In this document: positions 49,801-58,910 of the stretch, in pieces
Layout of the letters: each line of letters opens with the position of its first letter
Position numbering within the stretch: position 1 is the first letter of the stretch
DNA from: Amycolatopsis umgeniensis
GTDB taxonomy: Bacteria > Actinomycetota > Actinomycetes > Mycobacteriales > Pseudonocardiaceae
Direction: 5' to 3'
Assembly: GCF_014205155.1 (NCBI RefSeq)
Contig: NZ_JACHMX010000001.1
Span: forward strand, 6,014,001-6,078,000
Length of the DNA: 64,000 nucleotides
The notes under the pieces: model-generated
Seen by the model: the letters and a program-made list of their open reading frames with translations, nothing else
Told to the model about the DNA's origin: nothing
Databases searched by the model: none
Position numbers and translations under genes: made by a program

Positions 49801-52800
49801 CACAGAACGAAGTCGAGGAGATCGAGGCCGCCGTGCCGGAGCTGCTCGACATCTGGCCGTTCTCCCCGCTCCAAGAAGGCCTGCTGTTCCACGCCATCGA
49901 CGAGCGCGGCCCGGACGTCTACGCGGGTATGCGGGTCCTCGCTCTCGACGGCCCGCTGGACGCCGCTCGCTTCCGCGCGTCCTGGCAGACCCTCCTCGAC
50001 CGGCACGACGCCCTCCGCGCGAGTTTCCACCAGCTCGGGTCCGGGACCGGTGTGCAGGCTGTCGCCCGGCACGTGACGCTGCCCTGGCAGGAGACCGACC
50101 TGTCGCATCTGCCCGAGGGCGAGGCGCTGGCGGAATTCGAGCTCATCGCCGCGGAGGCGCACGCCGACCGGTTCGACCTCACCAAGGCGCCGCAGCTGCG
50201 CCTGCACTTGGTGCGCCTCGCGGAACGGCGGCACCGGCTGATCCTCGCGTCGCACCACATCTCGGCCGACGGCTGGTCGCTTCCGGTCTTCCTGGTCGAG
50301 GTGATGGCGGCGTACGAGTCGGACCGGGTCCTGCCCGCCCCGACGTCGTACCGCGAGTACCTCGCGTGGATCGCCCGTCAGGACAACGCGGCCGCCAGGG
50401 AGGCGTGGCGGACCGCGCTCGCGGGACTCGACGAGGCGACCAGGGTCGTGCCGCCGGAGGCGATCGCGACGCCCATCGAGCCCGATCGCGTACGGTTCGC
50501 GCTCGACGAAGACCTGAGCGGCAGGCTGACGGAGTTCACCCGGCGGCACGGCGTCACGATGAACACGCTGTTCCAAGGGGTCTGGGCGCTGCTGCTGGCC
50601 CGGCTGACCGGGCGCGAAGACGTGGTGTTCGGGACCACGGTGGCCGGACGTCCGCTCGAGATCCCCGGCGTCGAGTCCGCTGTCGGCCTGTTCATGAACA
50701 TGCTGCCCGTCCGTGCCCGCCTCGCCGGGGCGGACCGGTTCGTCGACATGCTGACGGATCTGCAGGAACGTCAGGTCGCGTTGATGCCGCACCAGCATCT
50801 CGGACTGACCGAGCTCACCCAGGTCGCCGGTCCCGGCGCGGCGTTCGACACGATCGTCGTGTTCGAGAACTACCCGCCGCCGCCGGAGCCCTCCGACGAT
50901 CCCGGCGTCCTCGCCATGCGCCCGGCGGGCATCCCGGACGACAACGGGCACTATCCGTTGTCCCTGCGGGCATCCGAAGGGGGCGGCGTCCACGGCGAGG
51001 TCATCTACCGGCCGGACGTGTTCGACCGGACGCGGGCCGAGGAGTTCCTCGCGTCGATCGTCCGCGCGCTCGAGCAGGTGGCCGCCGAGCCGCGGATCCC
51101 GGTGGGCCGCGTCGGCCTGATCGGGCCGGAACACCGCCGTCTGGTGTTGGACGAGTGGAACCGGACCGACGCGCCGCTCGTGGCGGACACGTTGCCGTCG
51201 CTCGTGCGCGAGCAGGCGGCGCGGACGCCGGACGCGATCGCGGTCGAGGACGGCGCGAGAAGCCTGACGTACAGCGGATTGCTGGACGAGGTCGAGGCGC
51301 TGGCACGGCTGCTCGCCGGTTCGGGTGTGCGGCGTGAGGCTCGGGTGGGGGTGCTGGTCGAGCGTTCGGTCGAGCTGGCGGTGACCCTGCTGGGGATCAC
51401 GTTCGCCGGCGGCGCGTTCGTCCCGGTCGACCCGGACTATCCGCGCGACCGCGTCGAGTTCATGCTGGCGAACTCGGCACCCGAAGTGCTGGTGTGCACG
51501 AAGACGACCCGGGCGTTCGTGCCCGCGGAGTTCGCGGGCACGGTGCTGCTGCTGGACGAGCTGCCCGACGCCGATCCGGCTGTCGTGCTGCCGTCGGTGG
51601 CGCCGGAAGACGCGGCGTACGTGATCTACACGTCGGGGTCGACGGGGGTGCCGAAGGGCGTCCTGGTCACCCATTCCGGACTCGTCAACCTCGGGTACGC
51701 GCATATCGAGCGGATGGCCGTCACGTCGTCCTCGCGGATCCTGCAGTTGTCCGCGATCGGTTTCGACGCCATGGTTTCCGAGCTCTACATGTCGCTGCTG
51801 GCCGGCGCGGCCCTGGTGCTGCCCGGCGCGGCGAGCATGCCGCCCAAGGTGACGCTGGGCGACGCGATCCGTCAGGCGGGCATCACCCACCTGACCGTTT
51901 CGCCGAGTGTGCTGGCGAGCGAGGACGACCTGCCCGACACCCTGCGGACCGTGCTGACCGGCGGCGAGGCCCTGACGGCCGCGCTGGTGGACCGCTGGTC
52001 GCCGGGGCGCCGGGTGATCCAGGCCTACGGGCCGACGGAGACGACCATCTGCTCGACGATGAGCGCCCCGTTGTCCCCTGGCCACGACGGGGCTGTCCCG
52101 CTCGGCGGCCCGATCCACAACGTGCGGCACTACCTGCTCGACGCGTTCCTGCAGCCCGTGCCGCCCGGGGTGACGGGCGAGCTCTACATCACCGGGGTCG
52201 GGCTGGCCCGCGGCTACCTCGGGCGGTTCGGCCTGACGTCGGAACGTTTCGTCGCCAGCCCGTTCGCCCCCGGTGAGCGCATGTACCGCTCCGGCGACCT
52301 GTTCCGCTGGGATCCCGACGGCCAGCTGAAGTTCGTCGGCCGGGTCGACGCGCAGGTCAAGGTGCGCGGCTACCGGGTCGAGCCCGCCGAGATCGAGGCC
52401 GTGCTCTCGGAACATCCGGGAGCGGCTCAGGTGGCTGTCTCCGTCCGCACCGACGGGCCGGGCGAGAAGCGGTTGGTGGCCTACGTCGTCCCCGTGGAGT
52501 CCGATGTGGACGGTCTGACGGCCGCGCTGCGGGAGTTGGCGGCCGAACGCCTGCCGGAGTACATGATGCCCGCGGCGTTCGTGGCGCTGGAGAAGATGCC
52601 GCTCACCCCGAACGGCAAACTCGACCACAAGGCGCTGCAAGCCCCCGATTTCGCCGCGATGGCTTCGCAGCGGGAGCCGAGCACACCCATGGAAGCACTG
52701 GTGTGCGGGCTGTTCGCGGAGGTGCTGGGCCTGGACCGGGTGGGCGCGGACGACAGCTTCTTCGAGCTCGGCGGCGACTCGATCACCTCGATGCAGGTGT

Positions 52801-53003
52801 CCGCGATGGCCCGCCGGGAAGGGCTCGCGCTGACCCCGGGCCAGGTGTTCACCGAGAAGACGCCGGAACGGCTGGCGGCGCTCGTCAAACCCCTGCCGAC
52901 CGAAGACGAGACCACCCCGGAGCCGGAGCCCGCCGGGGGCACGCTCGTCGCACTTTCCCTTGACCAGTTGGAACAACTCGAGGCTGGACTGTCCGGCGAC
53001 TGA
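40890..53003 (+). CDS. glycopeptide NRPS 3 (modules 4-6): C-A-T-E-C-A-T-E-C-A-T
   Basis: 4037 aa, three modules that build the peptide core. C4, C5 and C6 carry HHAIMDG, HHLLVDG and HHISADG. A4 reads DIFHLGLLCK and A5 DAVHLGLLCK, both 4-hydroxyphenylglycine codes; A6 reads DASTLGAICK, a tyrosine/beta-hydroxytyrosine code. T domains have ELGGDSI near residues 982, 2453 and 3962. E4 (about 1020-1450, HHLVVDAVSW) and E5 (about 2490-2960, HHLVADVVSW) make residues 4 and 5 D; module 6 has none. ATG 40890 was preferred over 40857 and 40872 because GAGGGG lies 6 nt upstream. Its stop is 18 nt before the next NRPS gene. Confidence 0.93.
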   Translation: MAQSRIEDFWPLSPLQEGLLFHTVYDDEGPGLYVGHWILELDGPVVAARLRAAWEALLVRHVALRACFRQRKSGETVQLIARQVDLPWREVDLSDLDDPEEAVRELAEEDRTTKFDLANAPLLRLTLIRLAEDSHRLVMTCHHAIMDGWSMPIVFDELSLLYAADGGSLDLPGARSYREYLAWLERQDKEKTLSAWAAELNGAEEPTLVAPSGQGRAPSMPDNIMIELPEELTRSVSELARANGLTLNTVVQGAWGLVLAQLSGRTDVVFGAVVSARPPDLPGVEEMVGLFLNTVPVRVRLRGSAPVLELLAEVQKRQSALISGHYAGLADIQKAVGPGAIFDTLLVVQNFPRELGEAETGEHFRIRITQGKEAAHYPLTLVAVPGESMLLNLDFVTDFFDRDAALAILDRFTGVLRQLTDARDITVADLYLTSAADREGVLGKGSSAAPAPSRLAPELFDGQVERRRDAIAVDDGERTLSYGELDEYAERLAGYLSDHGVRRGDRVAVVMERSPVLIATLLAVWKAGAAYVPVDPAYPIERVKFMLADAEPAAVVCAEAYREAVLDVGLAPIVLDPRTRQVVAEHARLSAGVVADDVAYVMYTSGSTGTPKGVAVSHGNVAALVGEPGWRVGPDDTVLMHASHAFDISLFELWVPLVSGARLRLAGSGVVDGAALVGYVADGVTAAHLTAGAFRVLAEESPESVAGLREVLTGGDAVPPSAVDRVRRACPDVRVRHLYGPTEATLCATWWVLEPGEQAGSVLPIGRPLDGRRVYVLDAFLRPLPPGLPGELYLAGAGVAQGYLGRPVLTAERFVADPFTPGARMYRTGDLAYWTEQDALAFAGRADDQVKIRGYRVEPGEIEVALAELPGVGQAVVTPRDGHLIGYVVAEAGKVLDPERLRGELSETLPEFMVPAVVLVLDALPLTVNGKVDRQALPEPDFASKADGREPATEAERILRGVFAEVLGLEKVGLEDSFFELGGDSISSMQVAARARREGIPLTPRQVFEHRTPERLAALAPVAQESIVDTGIGEVPWTPVMLALGEEALRPGFTQARVVVTPAGFDQDAFVSALRAVLDTHDLLRARVESVGRLIVAEKGAVDAAALVTRVAAGAGNVDEIAAREAAAATLDPSAGTMVRAVWIDAGAEPGRLALVAHHLVVDAVSWGILLPDLRAAYDEANSGETPALEPASTSYQRYARRLAEQALSARTVAEIEHWAAVLDGVEPLPERGTGQSHSWSATVSGTAALGLVSQVPGAFHCGIQEVLLAGLAGAVARWRGDNGAVLVDVEGHGRHAADGEDLLRTVGWFTGVHPVRLEAADLASGDLLKAVKEQVRAVPGDGLGYGLLRHLNSETGARLATLPSAQIGFNYLGRSGAAAEVTAWQTTAGSLGGGQHAVQAHELEIGADVQDTPDGPRLRLVIDGRDLEPAAVERLGEVWLETLTDLAALTGGGHTPSDFELVKLTQRDVVELETAAPGLTDIWSLSPLQEGMLFERAFEDDGVDVYQTQRILDLDGPLDARRLRAAWNGLAARHASLRASFHELGAGETVQVVVDDVEIPWRETDLSHLDDAAAAAEVERLLAEDSAKRFDVTKPPLLRLLLIRLGEDKHRFVLTAHHLLVDGWSTPLVLGETSAAYAGGHAPSTAPSYRDYLAWLGRQDEEATRAAWRAELDGVDEPTLVDADAGKTMVLPDEHSAWLPEESSRALTDFARGHGLTLSTIVQGAWALVLARLARRTDVVFGTVVSGRPAEVPDVERMVGMFINTVPVRVRLDGGIPVLELLQDLQRRQSALTEHQYMGLREIQKAAGTGAVFDTVLMTVNFPLGAADDGGVAISSVRTRTGTTFPLSLSAMPGERLQIHLSYRPDRIAGETATEIAAQVVRVIEQVVAEPSLPVGRLSVTSEPARASVVEQWNSTGEAASESSVLELFRRQAGVSPDATAVEDGGRTLSYAELDRESDRLAGYLAGIGVRRGDRVGVVMERGADLLVALLAVWKAGAAQVPVNVGHPAERIGRMLADAGASVAVCAEATRGVVPAGVEPVVVGAPGIEGQAPSVSVAGHDVAYVMYTSGSTGVPKGVAVPHASVAALASDPGWSQGPDDRVLLHASHAFDASLVEIWVPLVSGARVVIAEPGTVDADRLREAIDRGVTIVHLTAGAFRAVAEEAPESFLGLREILTGGDAVPLASVVRMRQACPRVRVRQLYGPTEITLCATWLVLEPGVATGDVLPIGGPLDGRRAYVLDAFLQPVAPNVTGELYLAGAGLAHGYLDAHALTAQRFVANPFASGERMYRTGDLARWTDQGELLFGGRADSQVKIRGYRVEPGEIEVALTDVPQVAQAIVVAREERPGEKRLIAYVTAEEGSELESGAVREHLAARLPEYMVPAVVLVLDGFPLTLNGKIDRAALPAPELTAKRVGREPRTETERVLCGLFAEILGLDEVGADDGFFELGGDSILSMRLAARARREDVVFGAKQVFEQKTPAGIAAIAERGGQPRTVLADGVGEVPWTPVVRELIEHDSGALNGGALAQWVTVGAPGDLSVDALTAGLAAVIDTHDLLRSRVVETEGAAPRLVVAERGSVDATGLVERVESGAGDVDEVADRRAREAASRLDPVGGVMVRVVWVDAGPGHLGRLVVVAHHLVADVVSWRILLPDLQTACEAVTAGREPELDPVDVSFRRWARTLTEQAAARTAELATWTEILSRAEARLGELDPKRDTISTSGRKSWILPRERASVLVEKATSAFHCGVHEVLLATLAGAVTGWRGGTSVVVDVEGHGRQALEDLDLSRTIGWFTDVHPLRLDATGIDPAEVIAGGAAAGRLLKGVKENVRAVPDGGLGYGMLRHLNDETGQALSALPKAEIGFNYLGRFSSRSEGDAEPWQLVGTIGGAAGQDLPLRHVVEIDAAVLDAEDGPELTLTVTWAGRILDEAEAESLGKTWLDMLTGLAAHVGAGGAGGHTPSDFPLVSLAQNEVEEIEAAVPELLDIWPFSPLQEGLLFHAIDERGPDVYAGMRVLALDGPLDAARFRASWQTLLDRHDALRASFHQLGSGTGVQAVARHVTLPWQETDLSHLPEGEALAEFELIAAEAHADRFDLTKAPQLRLHLVRLAERRHRLILASHHISADGWSLPVFLVEVMAAYESDRVLPAPTSYREYLAWIARQDNAAAREAWRTALAGLDEATRVVPPEAIATPIEPDRVRFALDEDLSGRLTEFTRRHGVTMNTLFQGVWALLLARLTGREDVVFGTTVAGRPLEIPGVESAVGLFMNMLPVRARLAGADRFVDMLTDLQERQVALMPHQHLGLTELTQVAGPGAAFDTIVVFENYPPPPEPSDDPGVLAMRPAGIPDDNGHYPLSLRASEGGGVHGEVIYRPDVFDRTRAEEFLASIVRALEQVAAEPRIPVGRVGLIGPEHRRLVLDEWNRTDAPLVADTLPSLVREQAARTPDAIAVEDGARSLTYSGLLDEVEALARLLAGSGVRREARVGVLVERSVELAVTLLGITFAGGAFVPVDPDYPRDRVEFMLANSAPEVLVCTKTTRAFVPAEFAGTVLLLDELPDADPAVVLPSVAPEDAAYVIYTSGSTGVPKGVLVTHSGLVNLGYAHIERMAVTSSSRILQLSAIGFDAMVSELYMSLLAGAALVLPGAASMPPKVTLGDAIRQAGITHLTVSPSVLASEDDLPDTLRTVLTGGEALTAALVDRWSPGRRVIQAYGPTETTICSTMSAPLSPGHDGAVPLGGPIHNVRHYLLDAFLQPVPPGVTGELYITGVGLARGYLGRFGLTSERFVASPFAPGERMYRSGDLFRWDPDGQLKFVGRVDAQVKVRGYRVEPAEIEAVLSEHPGAAQVAVSVRTDGPGEKRLVAYVVPVESDVDGLTAALRELAAERLPEYMMPAAFVALEKMPLTPNGKLDHKALQAPDFAAMASQREPSTPMEALVCGLFAEVLGLDRVGADDSFFELGGDSITSMQVSAMARREGLALTPGQVFTEKTPERLAALVKPLPTEDETTPEPEPAGGTLVALSLDQLEQLEAGLSGD

Positions 53004-53021
53004 CGCTTTAAGGAGTAGATC

Positions 53022-56000
53022 GTGACCGTTGACGACACCCGCGCGAAGCCGCGTTCCAGCGTGGAGGACGTCTGGCCTCTTTCGCCGTTGCAGGAAGGAA
53101 TGCTCTATCACACCGTCTTGGACGACGACGGGCCCGACACCTACACCGTGCAGACCGTCTACGGCATCGAAGGACCGCTCGACGCCGGACTGCTGAAGGC
53201 GTCTTGGCAGGCCCTCGTGGACCGGCATGCCGCGCTGCGGGCCTGTTTCCGCTATGTCAGCGGCGCGCAGATGGTGCAGGTCATCAAGCGGGACGCCGAA
53301 ATCCCTTGGCGTGAAACGGATCTCACCGGATTGCCGGAGGACATCCTCGACAGCGAGGTCGACAGGCTCGCGGCGGACGAGCTGGCCGAGCGGCTGAGCA
53401 TCGACGCGGCGCCGCTGATGAAGCTGCACCTGATCCGGCTCGGCCAGGAGAGCCACCGGCTCGTGCACACGCTGCATCACGTCCTGGTCGACGGCTGGTC
53501 GATGCCGATCCTGCACCGCGAGCTCGCGGCGATCTACGCGGCGGGCGGCGACGCGTCCGGGCTGCCCGCCACAGTGTCCTATCGGGACTATCTCGCGTGG
53601 CTCGGCAGGCAGGACAAGGAAGTCGCCCGCGCGGCCTGGCGGACGGAACTCGCCGGACTGGACACCCCCACCACGGTCGCCCCGGCCGATCCGGCGCGCG
53701 TGCCGGACATCGACACGACGGTCGTCGAGCTGTCCGAGGAACTGACAGACGGTCTCGCGCGGCTGGCGCGCGGCCACGACCTCACGCTGAACACCGTCGT
53801 GCAGGGCGCGTGGGGAGTCGTGCTGTCGCAGCTCTCCGGCCGTGACGACGTCGTGTTCGGCGCGACCGCCTCGGGGCGGCCCGCCGATCTGGCCGGTGTC
53901 GAGTCGATGGTCGGCCAGCTGCTCAACACCCTGCCGGTGCGGGTCCGGCTCGACGGTGCGCGGCGGGCCGTCGACCTGTTCGCCGGGTTGCAGCGCGACC
54001 AGGCGGCGCTCATGACCCACCAGCACCTCGGCCTGCAGGACGTGCAGGCCGTCGTCGGCGCGGGCGCTGTCTTCGACACGCTCGTCATCTACGAGAACTT
54101 CCCCCGCAAGGGGCTCGGCCGGTCGCCGGACGGCGGCCTGAGCCTGATCCCGGTGAAGCGGGGACGCAACTCCTCGCACTACCCGTTCACCCTGATCACC
54201 GGTCCCGGTGAGCGGATGCCGCTGATCCTCGACTACGACCGGGGTCTCTTCGACCAGGCCGCCGCCGAATCGGTCGTCGGCGCGCTGTCACGGGTGCTGG
54301 AGCGGCTTGTCGCCGAGCCGGAGGTGCTGGTCGGCCGCCTGACGCTGGTCAGCGAGGCCGAGCGCACGTTGGTCGTGGACACGTTCAACGCGACCGAAGG
54401 CCCGGTGCCGGGGGAGTCCGTCGTCGAGCTGTTCGCGCGGCGGGTGGAGACCGCGCCCGACGCGGTGGCGATCACCGACGCGGCCGGGGCGAACCTGACC
54501 TACGCCGCCCTCGACCAGGCGTCGAACCGGCTGGCCCGGCATCTCGCGGATCGCGGCGTCGGCCGTGGTGACCGTGTCGGCGTCGCCATGGAAAGGTCGC
54601 CCGAGCTGCTGATCGCGTTCCTCGCGATCTGGAAGGCGGGCGCTGCCTACGTCCCGGTGGACGTGGAGTACCCGGCCGAGCGGATCGAGTTCATCCTCAC
54701 CGACTCCGGGGTCTCGACCATCCTGTGCGTCCAGGCCACCAGCGGAGTCGTGCCGGACGGCGCGATCGTCCTCGACGCGCCGGAAACGCGCGCGGCCGTC
54801 GACGCTCTTCCCACCACCGCGCCGGAATTCCGGCCGAACGCGGGCGACCTGGCGTACGTGATGTACACGTCGGGATCCACCGGCTTGCCGAAGGGCGTGG
54901 CGATCCCGCACGGTGCCGTGGCCGGTCTGGCGGGCGACGCGGGCTGGCGGCTCGGCCCCGACGACGGCGTCCTGATGCATGCGACGCACGTCTTCGACCC
55001 TTCGCTGTACGCGATGTGGGTGCCACTCGTCACCGGTGGTCGGGTCCTGTTGACCGAGCCGGGAGTGCTGGACGCGGCAGGCGTTCGCCAGGCGGTGGAA
55101 CGGGGTGCGACCGCCGTCCACCTCACCGCCGGCAGCTTCCGCGCGCTGGCGGAGACGTCGCCAGAATGCTTCGAGGGCTTGACCGAGATCGGGACTGGCG
55201 GCGACGTCGTTCCCGCGCAGTCCGTGGAGAACCTGCGGCGAGCCCAGCCCGGCTTGCGGGTGCGGAACACCTACGGGCCCACCGAAACCACGCTGTGCGC
55301 GACGTGGCTGCCGATCGAACCCGGCGACGTGATCGAGCGGGAACTGCCGATCGGTCACCCGATGACCAACCGCAAGATCTACCTTCTCGACGCCTTCCTG
55401 CGTCCCGTCGCGCCGGGCGTGGCGGGCGAGCTGTACATCGCGGGCACCGGGCTGGCTCGCGGCTACCTCGACAGCCCCGGCCTGACGTCCGAGCGGTTCG
55501 TGGCGTCCCCGTTTCTCGACGGTGAGCGCATGTACCGCACGGGCGACAGGGCGCGCTGGACCCGCGACGGCGAGGTCGTGTTCCTCGGCCGCGGCGACGA
55601 GCAGGTGAAGATCCGCGGCTACCGGGTCGAGCTGGGCGAGGTGGAGGCCGTCCTGGCGGCCCAGCCGGGCGTGGTCGAAGCGGTCGTCATGGCGCGCGAG
55701 GACCAGCCGGGCGAAAAGCGCCTGGTGGCCTACTTCGTCTCCGACGGCAAAGACGCGGGGCCGGAGGAGATCCGGCGGCGGATGGCACTGGTCCTGCCCG
55801 CGTACATGGTCCCCCTCGCGGTGATCGCCCTGCCCGGCCTGCCCGTCACGCCCAACGGCAAGGTGGACCGCCGAGCCCTGCCCGCCCCGGACCTCGCCGG
55901 ACAGGCGTCGGAGAAGGCACCGGAGAACGAGACCGAGAAGGTCCTTTGTGGACTGTTCTCCGAGATCCTCGGCGTTCCGCAGGTGGGGGTCGACGACGCC

Positions 56001-58622
56001 TTCCACGATCTCGGCGGGAGTTCGGCGCTGGCCATGCGGCTCATCGCGCGGATCCGTGAGGAACTCGGCGCGGATCTGCCCATCCGGCAGCTGTTCTCCT
56101 CGCCGACACCCGCGGGGGTCGCCCGCGCGCTCGCCGCGAAGTCCCGTCCGCCGTTGGAAGCCGTCGAGCGGCCGGGCCGCGTGCCGCTGACCGCCCGCCA
56201 GCTCCGCTCCTGGCTGCTGGCCAGCCCCGGAGACGAGGCCTCCGGCCTGCACATCTCGGTCGCCCTGCGCCTGCGCGGCCGGCTGAACGTGCCCGCGCTG
56301 GCAGAGGCCTTCGGAGACGTCGCGGCCCGGCACGAGATCCTCCGTACGACCTTCCCCGGCGACGCGCAGACCGTTCACCAGCACATCCTGGACACCTTGG
56401 CGGTCGAGCTGACCCCGATCCCGGCGACCGAGGAAACCCTTCCCGGCCTCATCGCCCAGCGGCGTGAACAGCATTTCGACCTCACCGAGGAGGTGCCGTG
56501 GCGCTGCGACCTCTTCGAACTTTCGGAGAAGGCGCACGTGCTGTATCTGAAGGTGCATCGGATCCTGGCCGACGACGGCTCGCTGGACGTGTTCTTCCGT
56601 GACCTGGCGGCCGCGTACGGCGCGCGGCGCTCGGGCCGGGTCCCGGAGCGCGCGCCGCTGGCCCTGCAGTTCGCGGACTACGCGATCTGGGAGCGGCGGC
56701 TGCTCGACGACGAGCGCGGGCAGGACAGCCTCATCACCGAGCAGATCACCTTCTGGCAGGCCAATCTGGCCGGTATCGACGGCGAGACGGTGCTCCCGTT
56801 CGACCGGCCGAGGCCGGTCGTCCCGTCGCGGCGGGCCGGTACGGTCCCGGTGCGGCTGGAGGCCGAACCGCACGCCCGGCTGACCAAGGCGGTGGAACCG
56901 GTCGGCGCGCACGTCCTCCAGGTGGTGCAGGCGGCGCTCGCCGTCCTGCTGGTCAAGTTCGGCGCGAGCGACGACGTCGTGATCGGTACGTCGCTGCCGA
57001 AGGACGACGACCTCATCGACCTCGAGCCGATGGTCGGGCCGTTCGCCCGGCCGCTGGCCCTGCGGACGAACCTCTCGGGCGACCCCACCTTCCTCGAGGT
57101 CGTCACCCGGGCGCAGGAGGCGGCCCGGACGGCGCGCCTGTACCTGGATCTGCCGTTCGAAAAGATCGTCGAGCTGCTGGATCTGCCGGGCTCGCTCGCC
57201 CGTCACCCGGTGTTCCAGGTGGCACTGGAAGTGGGCGAGGAGGACCTCGGCGCTTGGGACGCCACGGAACTGCCCGCGCTGCGCACCGAAGCCGAACCCC
57301 TCGGGCCCGACGCCTTCGAGCTGGATCTGTCGTTCGAACTCACCGAGCGCCTCGACGAGGAGGACGCCCAGGACGGCATCGACGGCACCCTCCGCTACGC
57401 CACCGACCTCTTCGACGAGGCCACGGCTGAGTCGTTGGCACGGCGGCTGGTCCGCGTCCTCGAACAGGTCGCGGAGAATCCGCAGCGGCGTATCAGCGAA
57501 GTCGACTTCTCCCTGGACGAAACCGAAAGGGAACGTCCGGCCGAGGCACCGGCGAAGTGGTCCGGACCGGTGCCCGCGGTGGCCGCGAAACTGGCCGAGG
57601 GCGGCCCGCTCGGCGCACTCGTGCTGGACGACGAGCTGCGTCCCGTCGTCGCGGGGGCCGTCGGCGATCTGTACCTCACCGGATCGGTGGTGGACGCGAG
57701 CCCGGCCGAGAAGACTGTGGCCTGCCCATTCGGTACAGAGGGGAGGCGGATGGTGCGTACGGATCTGCTCGCCCGCTGGAACTCCTCCGACGCCCTGACC
57801 GTGGTGGGTGAACGGCGTCGACCGGGCACTGCGGTGACCACCGGAACCGGCGACTTCGAGGTGCTGCTTCCGTTGCGGGAAGGCGGAAACCGGCCGCCGC
57901 TGTTCTGCGTCCACGCGAGTGGCGGGCTCAGCTGGAACTACGCGCCGCTGCTGCGGAGCCTTCCGCAGAACCAGCCGGTGTACGGCCTCCAGGCGCGCGG
58001 CCTCGCCCGCGCCGAACCGCTGCCCGCCGATGTCGAGGAGATGGCGGCCGACTACGTCGACCAGATCCGCGCCGTGCAGCCGTCCGGGCCTTACCACCTG
58101 CTCGGCTGGTCGCTCGGCGGCCGGATCTCGCAGGCGATGGCCACTTTGCTGGAGGCGCAAGGGGAAGAGGTCGGCCTGGTAGCCCTGCTCGACGCGTATC
58201 CCACCGACGTGGGGAGGTTGCCGCGCGCACAACGCGGCACCGCCGTCGACGAGGAGGCCGACGCCTTCGACAAGCAACAGGACCAGCAACTGGCGCTCGC
58301 CGCCGGAGTGGCCCGCGACGCCGGCGCCAGGACGAACCTGGAGGAGGTCATGGGGCACCTCCGCCGGATCGGGCCGGAGCACACCGCCAAGAGCTTCACC
58401 AGCGACATCTTGCTGTTCGTCGCGACGGAGAACCGGCCCTCGCATCTGCCCACCGAGGTCGCGATCGCCAGCTGGAAGCCCCTCACCAGCGGGACCGTCG
58501 AACCGCACGAGATTCCCACCGGTCACATGGAAATGCTGCAACCCGCGGCGCTGGCCCAGATCGGGGCCGTCGTCGCCGAGAAGCTCCGGCCCCGGCCGGA
58601 CCGCGAAAGGACGCAACGATGA
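53022..58622 (+). CDS. glycopeptide NRPS 4 (module 7): C7-A7-T7-X-TE
   Basis: 1866 aa, termination module. C7 has HHVLVDG. A7 reads DPYHGGTLCK, the 3,5-dihydroxyphenylglycine code. T7 reads DLGGSSA (about 996) in place of GGDSI. The X domain (about 1050-1500) is C-like but with HRILADDG instead of HHxxxDG; in other glycopeptide systems X recruits the Oxy P450s to the carrier-bound peptide. Residues about 1531-1606 look like a decayed adenylation C-terminal part. The TE (about 1612-1866) has GWSLGG with Ser1697. GTG 53022 has AAGGAG upstream. The stop overlaps the mbtH start (ATGA). Confidence 0.93.
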   Translation: MTVDDTRAKPRSSVEDVWPLSPLQEGMLYHTVLDDDGPDTYTVQTVYGIEGPLDAGLLKASWQALVDRHAALRACFRYVSGAQMVQVIKRDAEIPWRETDLTGLPEDILDSEVDRLAADELAERLSIDAAPLMKLHLIRLGQESHRLVHTLHHVLVDGWSMPILHRELAAIYAAGGDASGLPATVSYRDYLAWLGRQDKEVARAAWRTELAGLDTPTTVAPADPARVPDIDTTVVELSEELTDGLARLARGHDLTLNTVVQGAWGVVLSQLSGRDDVVFGATASGRPADLAGVESMVGQLLNTLPVRVRLDGARRAVDLFAGLQRDQAALMTHQHLGLQDVQAVVGAGAVFDTLVIYENFPRKGLGRSPDGGLSLIPVKRGRNSSHYPFTLITGPGERMPLILDYDRGLFDQAAAESVVGALSRVLERLVAEPEVLVGRLTLVSEAERTLVVDTFNATEGPVPGESVVELFARRVETAPDAVAITDAAGANLTYAALDQASNRLARHLADRGVGRGDRVGVAMERSPELLIAFLAIWKAGAAYVPVDVEYPAERIEFILTDSGVSTILCVQATSGVVPDGAIVLDAPETRAAVDALPTTAPEFRPNAGDLAYVMYTSGSTGLPKGVAIPHGAVAGLAGDAGWRLGPDDGVLMHATHVFDPSLYAMWVPLVTGGRVLLTEPGVLDAAGVRQAVERGATAVHLTAGSFRALAETSPECFEGLTEIGTGGDVVPAQSVENLRRAQPGLRVRNTYGPTETTLCATWLPIEPGDVIERELPIGHPMTNRKIYLLDAFLRPVAPGVAGELYIAGTGLARGYLDSPGLTSERFVASPFLDGERMYRTGDRARWTRDGEVVFLGRGDEQVKIRGYRVELGEVEAVLAAQPGVVEAVVMAREDQPGEKRLVAYFVSDGKDAGPEEIRRRMALVLPAYMVPLAVIALPGLPVTPNGKVDRRALPAPDLAGQASEKAPENETEKVLCGLFSEILGVPQVGVDDAFHDLGGSSALAMRLIARIREELGADLPIRQLFSSPTPAGVARALAAKSRPPLEAVERPGRVPLTARQLRSWLLASPGDEASGLHISVALRLRGRLNVPALAEAFGDVAARHEILRTTFPGDAQTVHQHILDTLAVELTPIPATEETLPGLIAQRREQHFDLTEEVPWRCDLFELSEKAHVLYLKVHRILADDGSLDVFFRDLAAAYGARRSGRVPERAPLALQFADYAIWERRLLDDERGQDSLITEQITFWQANLAGIDGETVLPFDRPRPVVPSRRAGTVPVRLEAEPHARLTKAVEPVGAHVLQVVQAALAVLLVKFGASDDVVIGTSLPKDDDLIDLEPMVGPFARPLALRTNLSGDPTFLEVVTRAQEAARTARLYLDLPFEKIVELLDLPGSLARHPVFQVALEVGEEDLGAWDATELPALRTEAEPLGPDAFELDLSFELTERLDEEDAQDGIDGTLRYATDLFDEATAESLARRLVRVLEQVAENPQRRISEVDFSLDETERERPAEAPAKWSGPVPAVAAKLAEGGPLGALVLDDELRPVVAGAVGDLYLTGSVVDASPAEKTVACPFGTEGRRMVRTDLLARWNSSDALTVVGERRRPGTAVTTGTGDFEVLLPLREGGNRPPLFCVHASGGLSWNYAPLLRSLPQNQPVYGLQARGLARAEPLPADVEEMAADYVDQIRAVQPSGPYHLLGWSLGGRISQAMATLLEAQGEEVGLVALLDAYPTDVGRLPRAQRGTAVDEEADAFDKQQDQQLALAAGVARDAGARTNLEEVMGHLRRIGPEHTAKSFTSDILLFVATENRPSHLPTEVAIASWKPLTSGTVEPHEIPTGHMEMLQPAALAQIGAVVAEKLRPRPDRERTQR

Positions 58623-58828
58623 GCAATCCGTTCGACAACGAAGACGGTTCCTTCCTGGTGCTCGTCAACGACGAAGGACAGCACTCGCTCTGGCCGACCT
58701 TCGCCGAGGTGCCCGCCGGCTGGACCCGGGTCCACGGTGAGGCCAGCCGTCAGGAGTGCCTCGCCTACGTCGAGGAGAACTGGACGGACCTCCGGCCGAA
58801 GAGCCTCATCCAGGAAGTCGGTAGCTGA
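58619..58828 (+). CDS. MbtH-like protein
   Basis: 69 aa. MbtH proteins bind adenylation domains and aid their folding and activity, here probably the Tyr/Bht- and Hpg-activating domains. The family pattern is intact: [33 protein letters not shown] and ENWTDLRP. The start overlaps the stop of the last NRPS gene (ATGA), so translation is coupled. It lies in the same place, between module 7 and oxyA, as in balhimycin and related clusters. Confidence 0.95.
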   Translation: MSNPFDNEDGSFLVLVNDEGQHSLWPTFAEVPAGWTRVHGEASRQECLAYVEENWTDLRPKSLIQEVGS

Positions 58829-58836
58829 GCGGCGCT

Positions 58837-58865
58837 GTCCAGCCGTTCGATGCGGTCAGTTGGAC
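58837..58865. promoter_or_regulatory. Bbr/StrR-type binding site upstream of oxyA
   Basis: GTCCAG at 58837-58842 and TTGGAC at 58860-58865, separated by exactly 17 bases, fit GTCCAR-N17-TTGGAC. It lies 45 bp before oxyA. Bbr sites upstream of oxyA are known in balhimycin. Confidence 0.83.
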
Positions 58866-58891
58866 GAGCCACGCGGCTCGTCCGACTGACC
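58854..58891 (+). terminator. hairpin in the mbtH-oxyA gap
   Basis: Arms 58854-58870 and 58875-58891 pair over 17 positions with one U-G wobble and a 4-nt ACGC loop. It overlaps the right half of the Bbr-type site and ends 19 nt before the oxyA GTG. It is not followed by a T tract, so it could terminate, attenuate or stabilise RNA. Confidence 0.65.
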
Positions 58892-58910
58892 CCGGGAAAG
58901 GACCTGTGAA

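Noticed and set aside
48921..54179. A 1752-codon minus-strand open frame opposite NRPS 3 and 4
   Set aside because: Same reason: low-complexity composition, spans two real genes and their gap.
54288..58616. A 1442-codon minus-strand open frame opposite NRPS 4
   Set aside because: GC-frame shadow without recognisable protein features.
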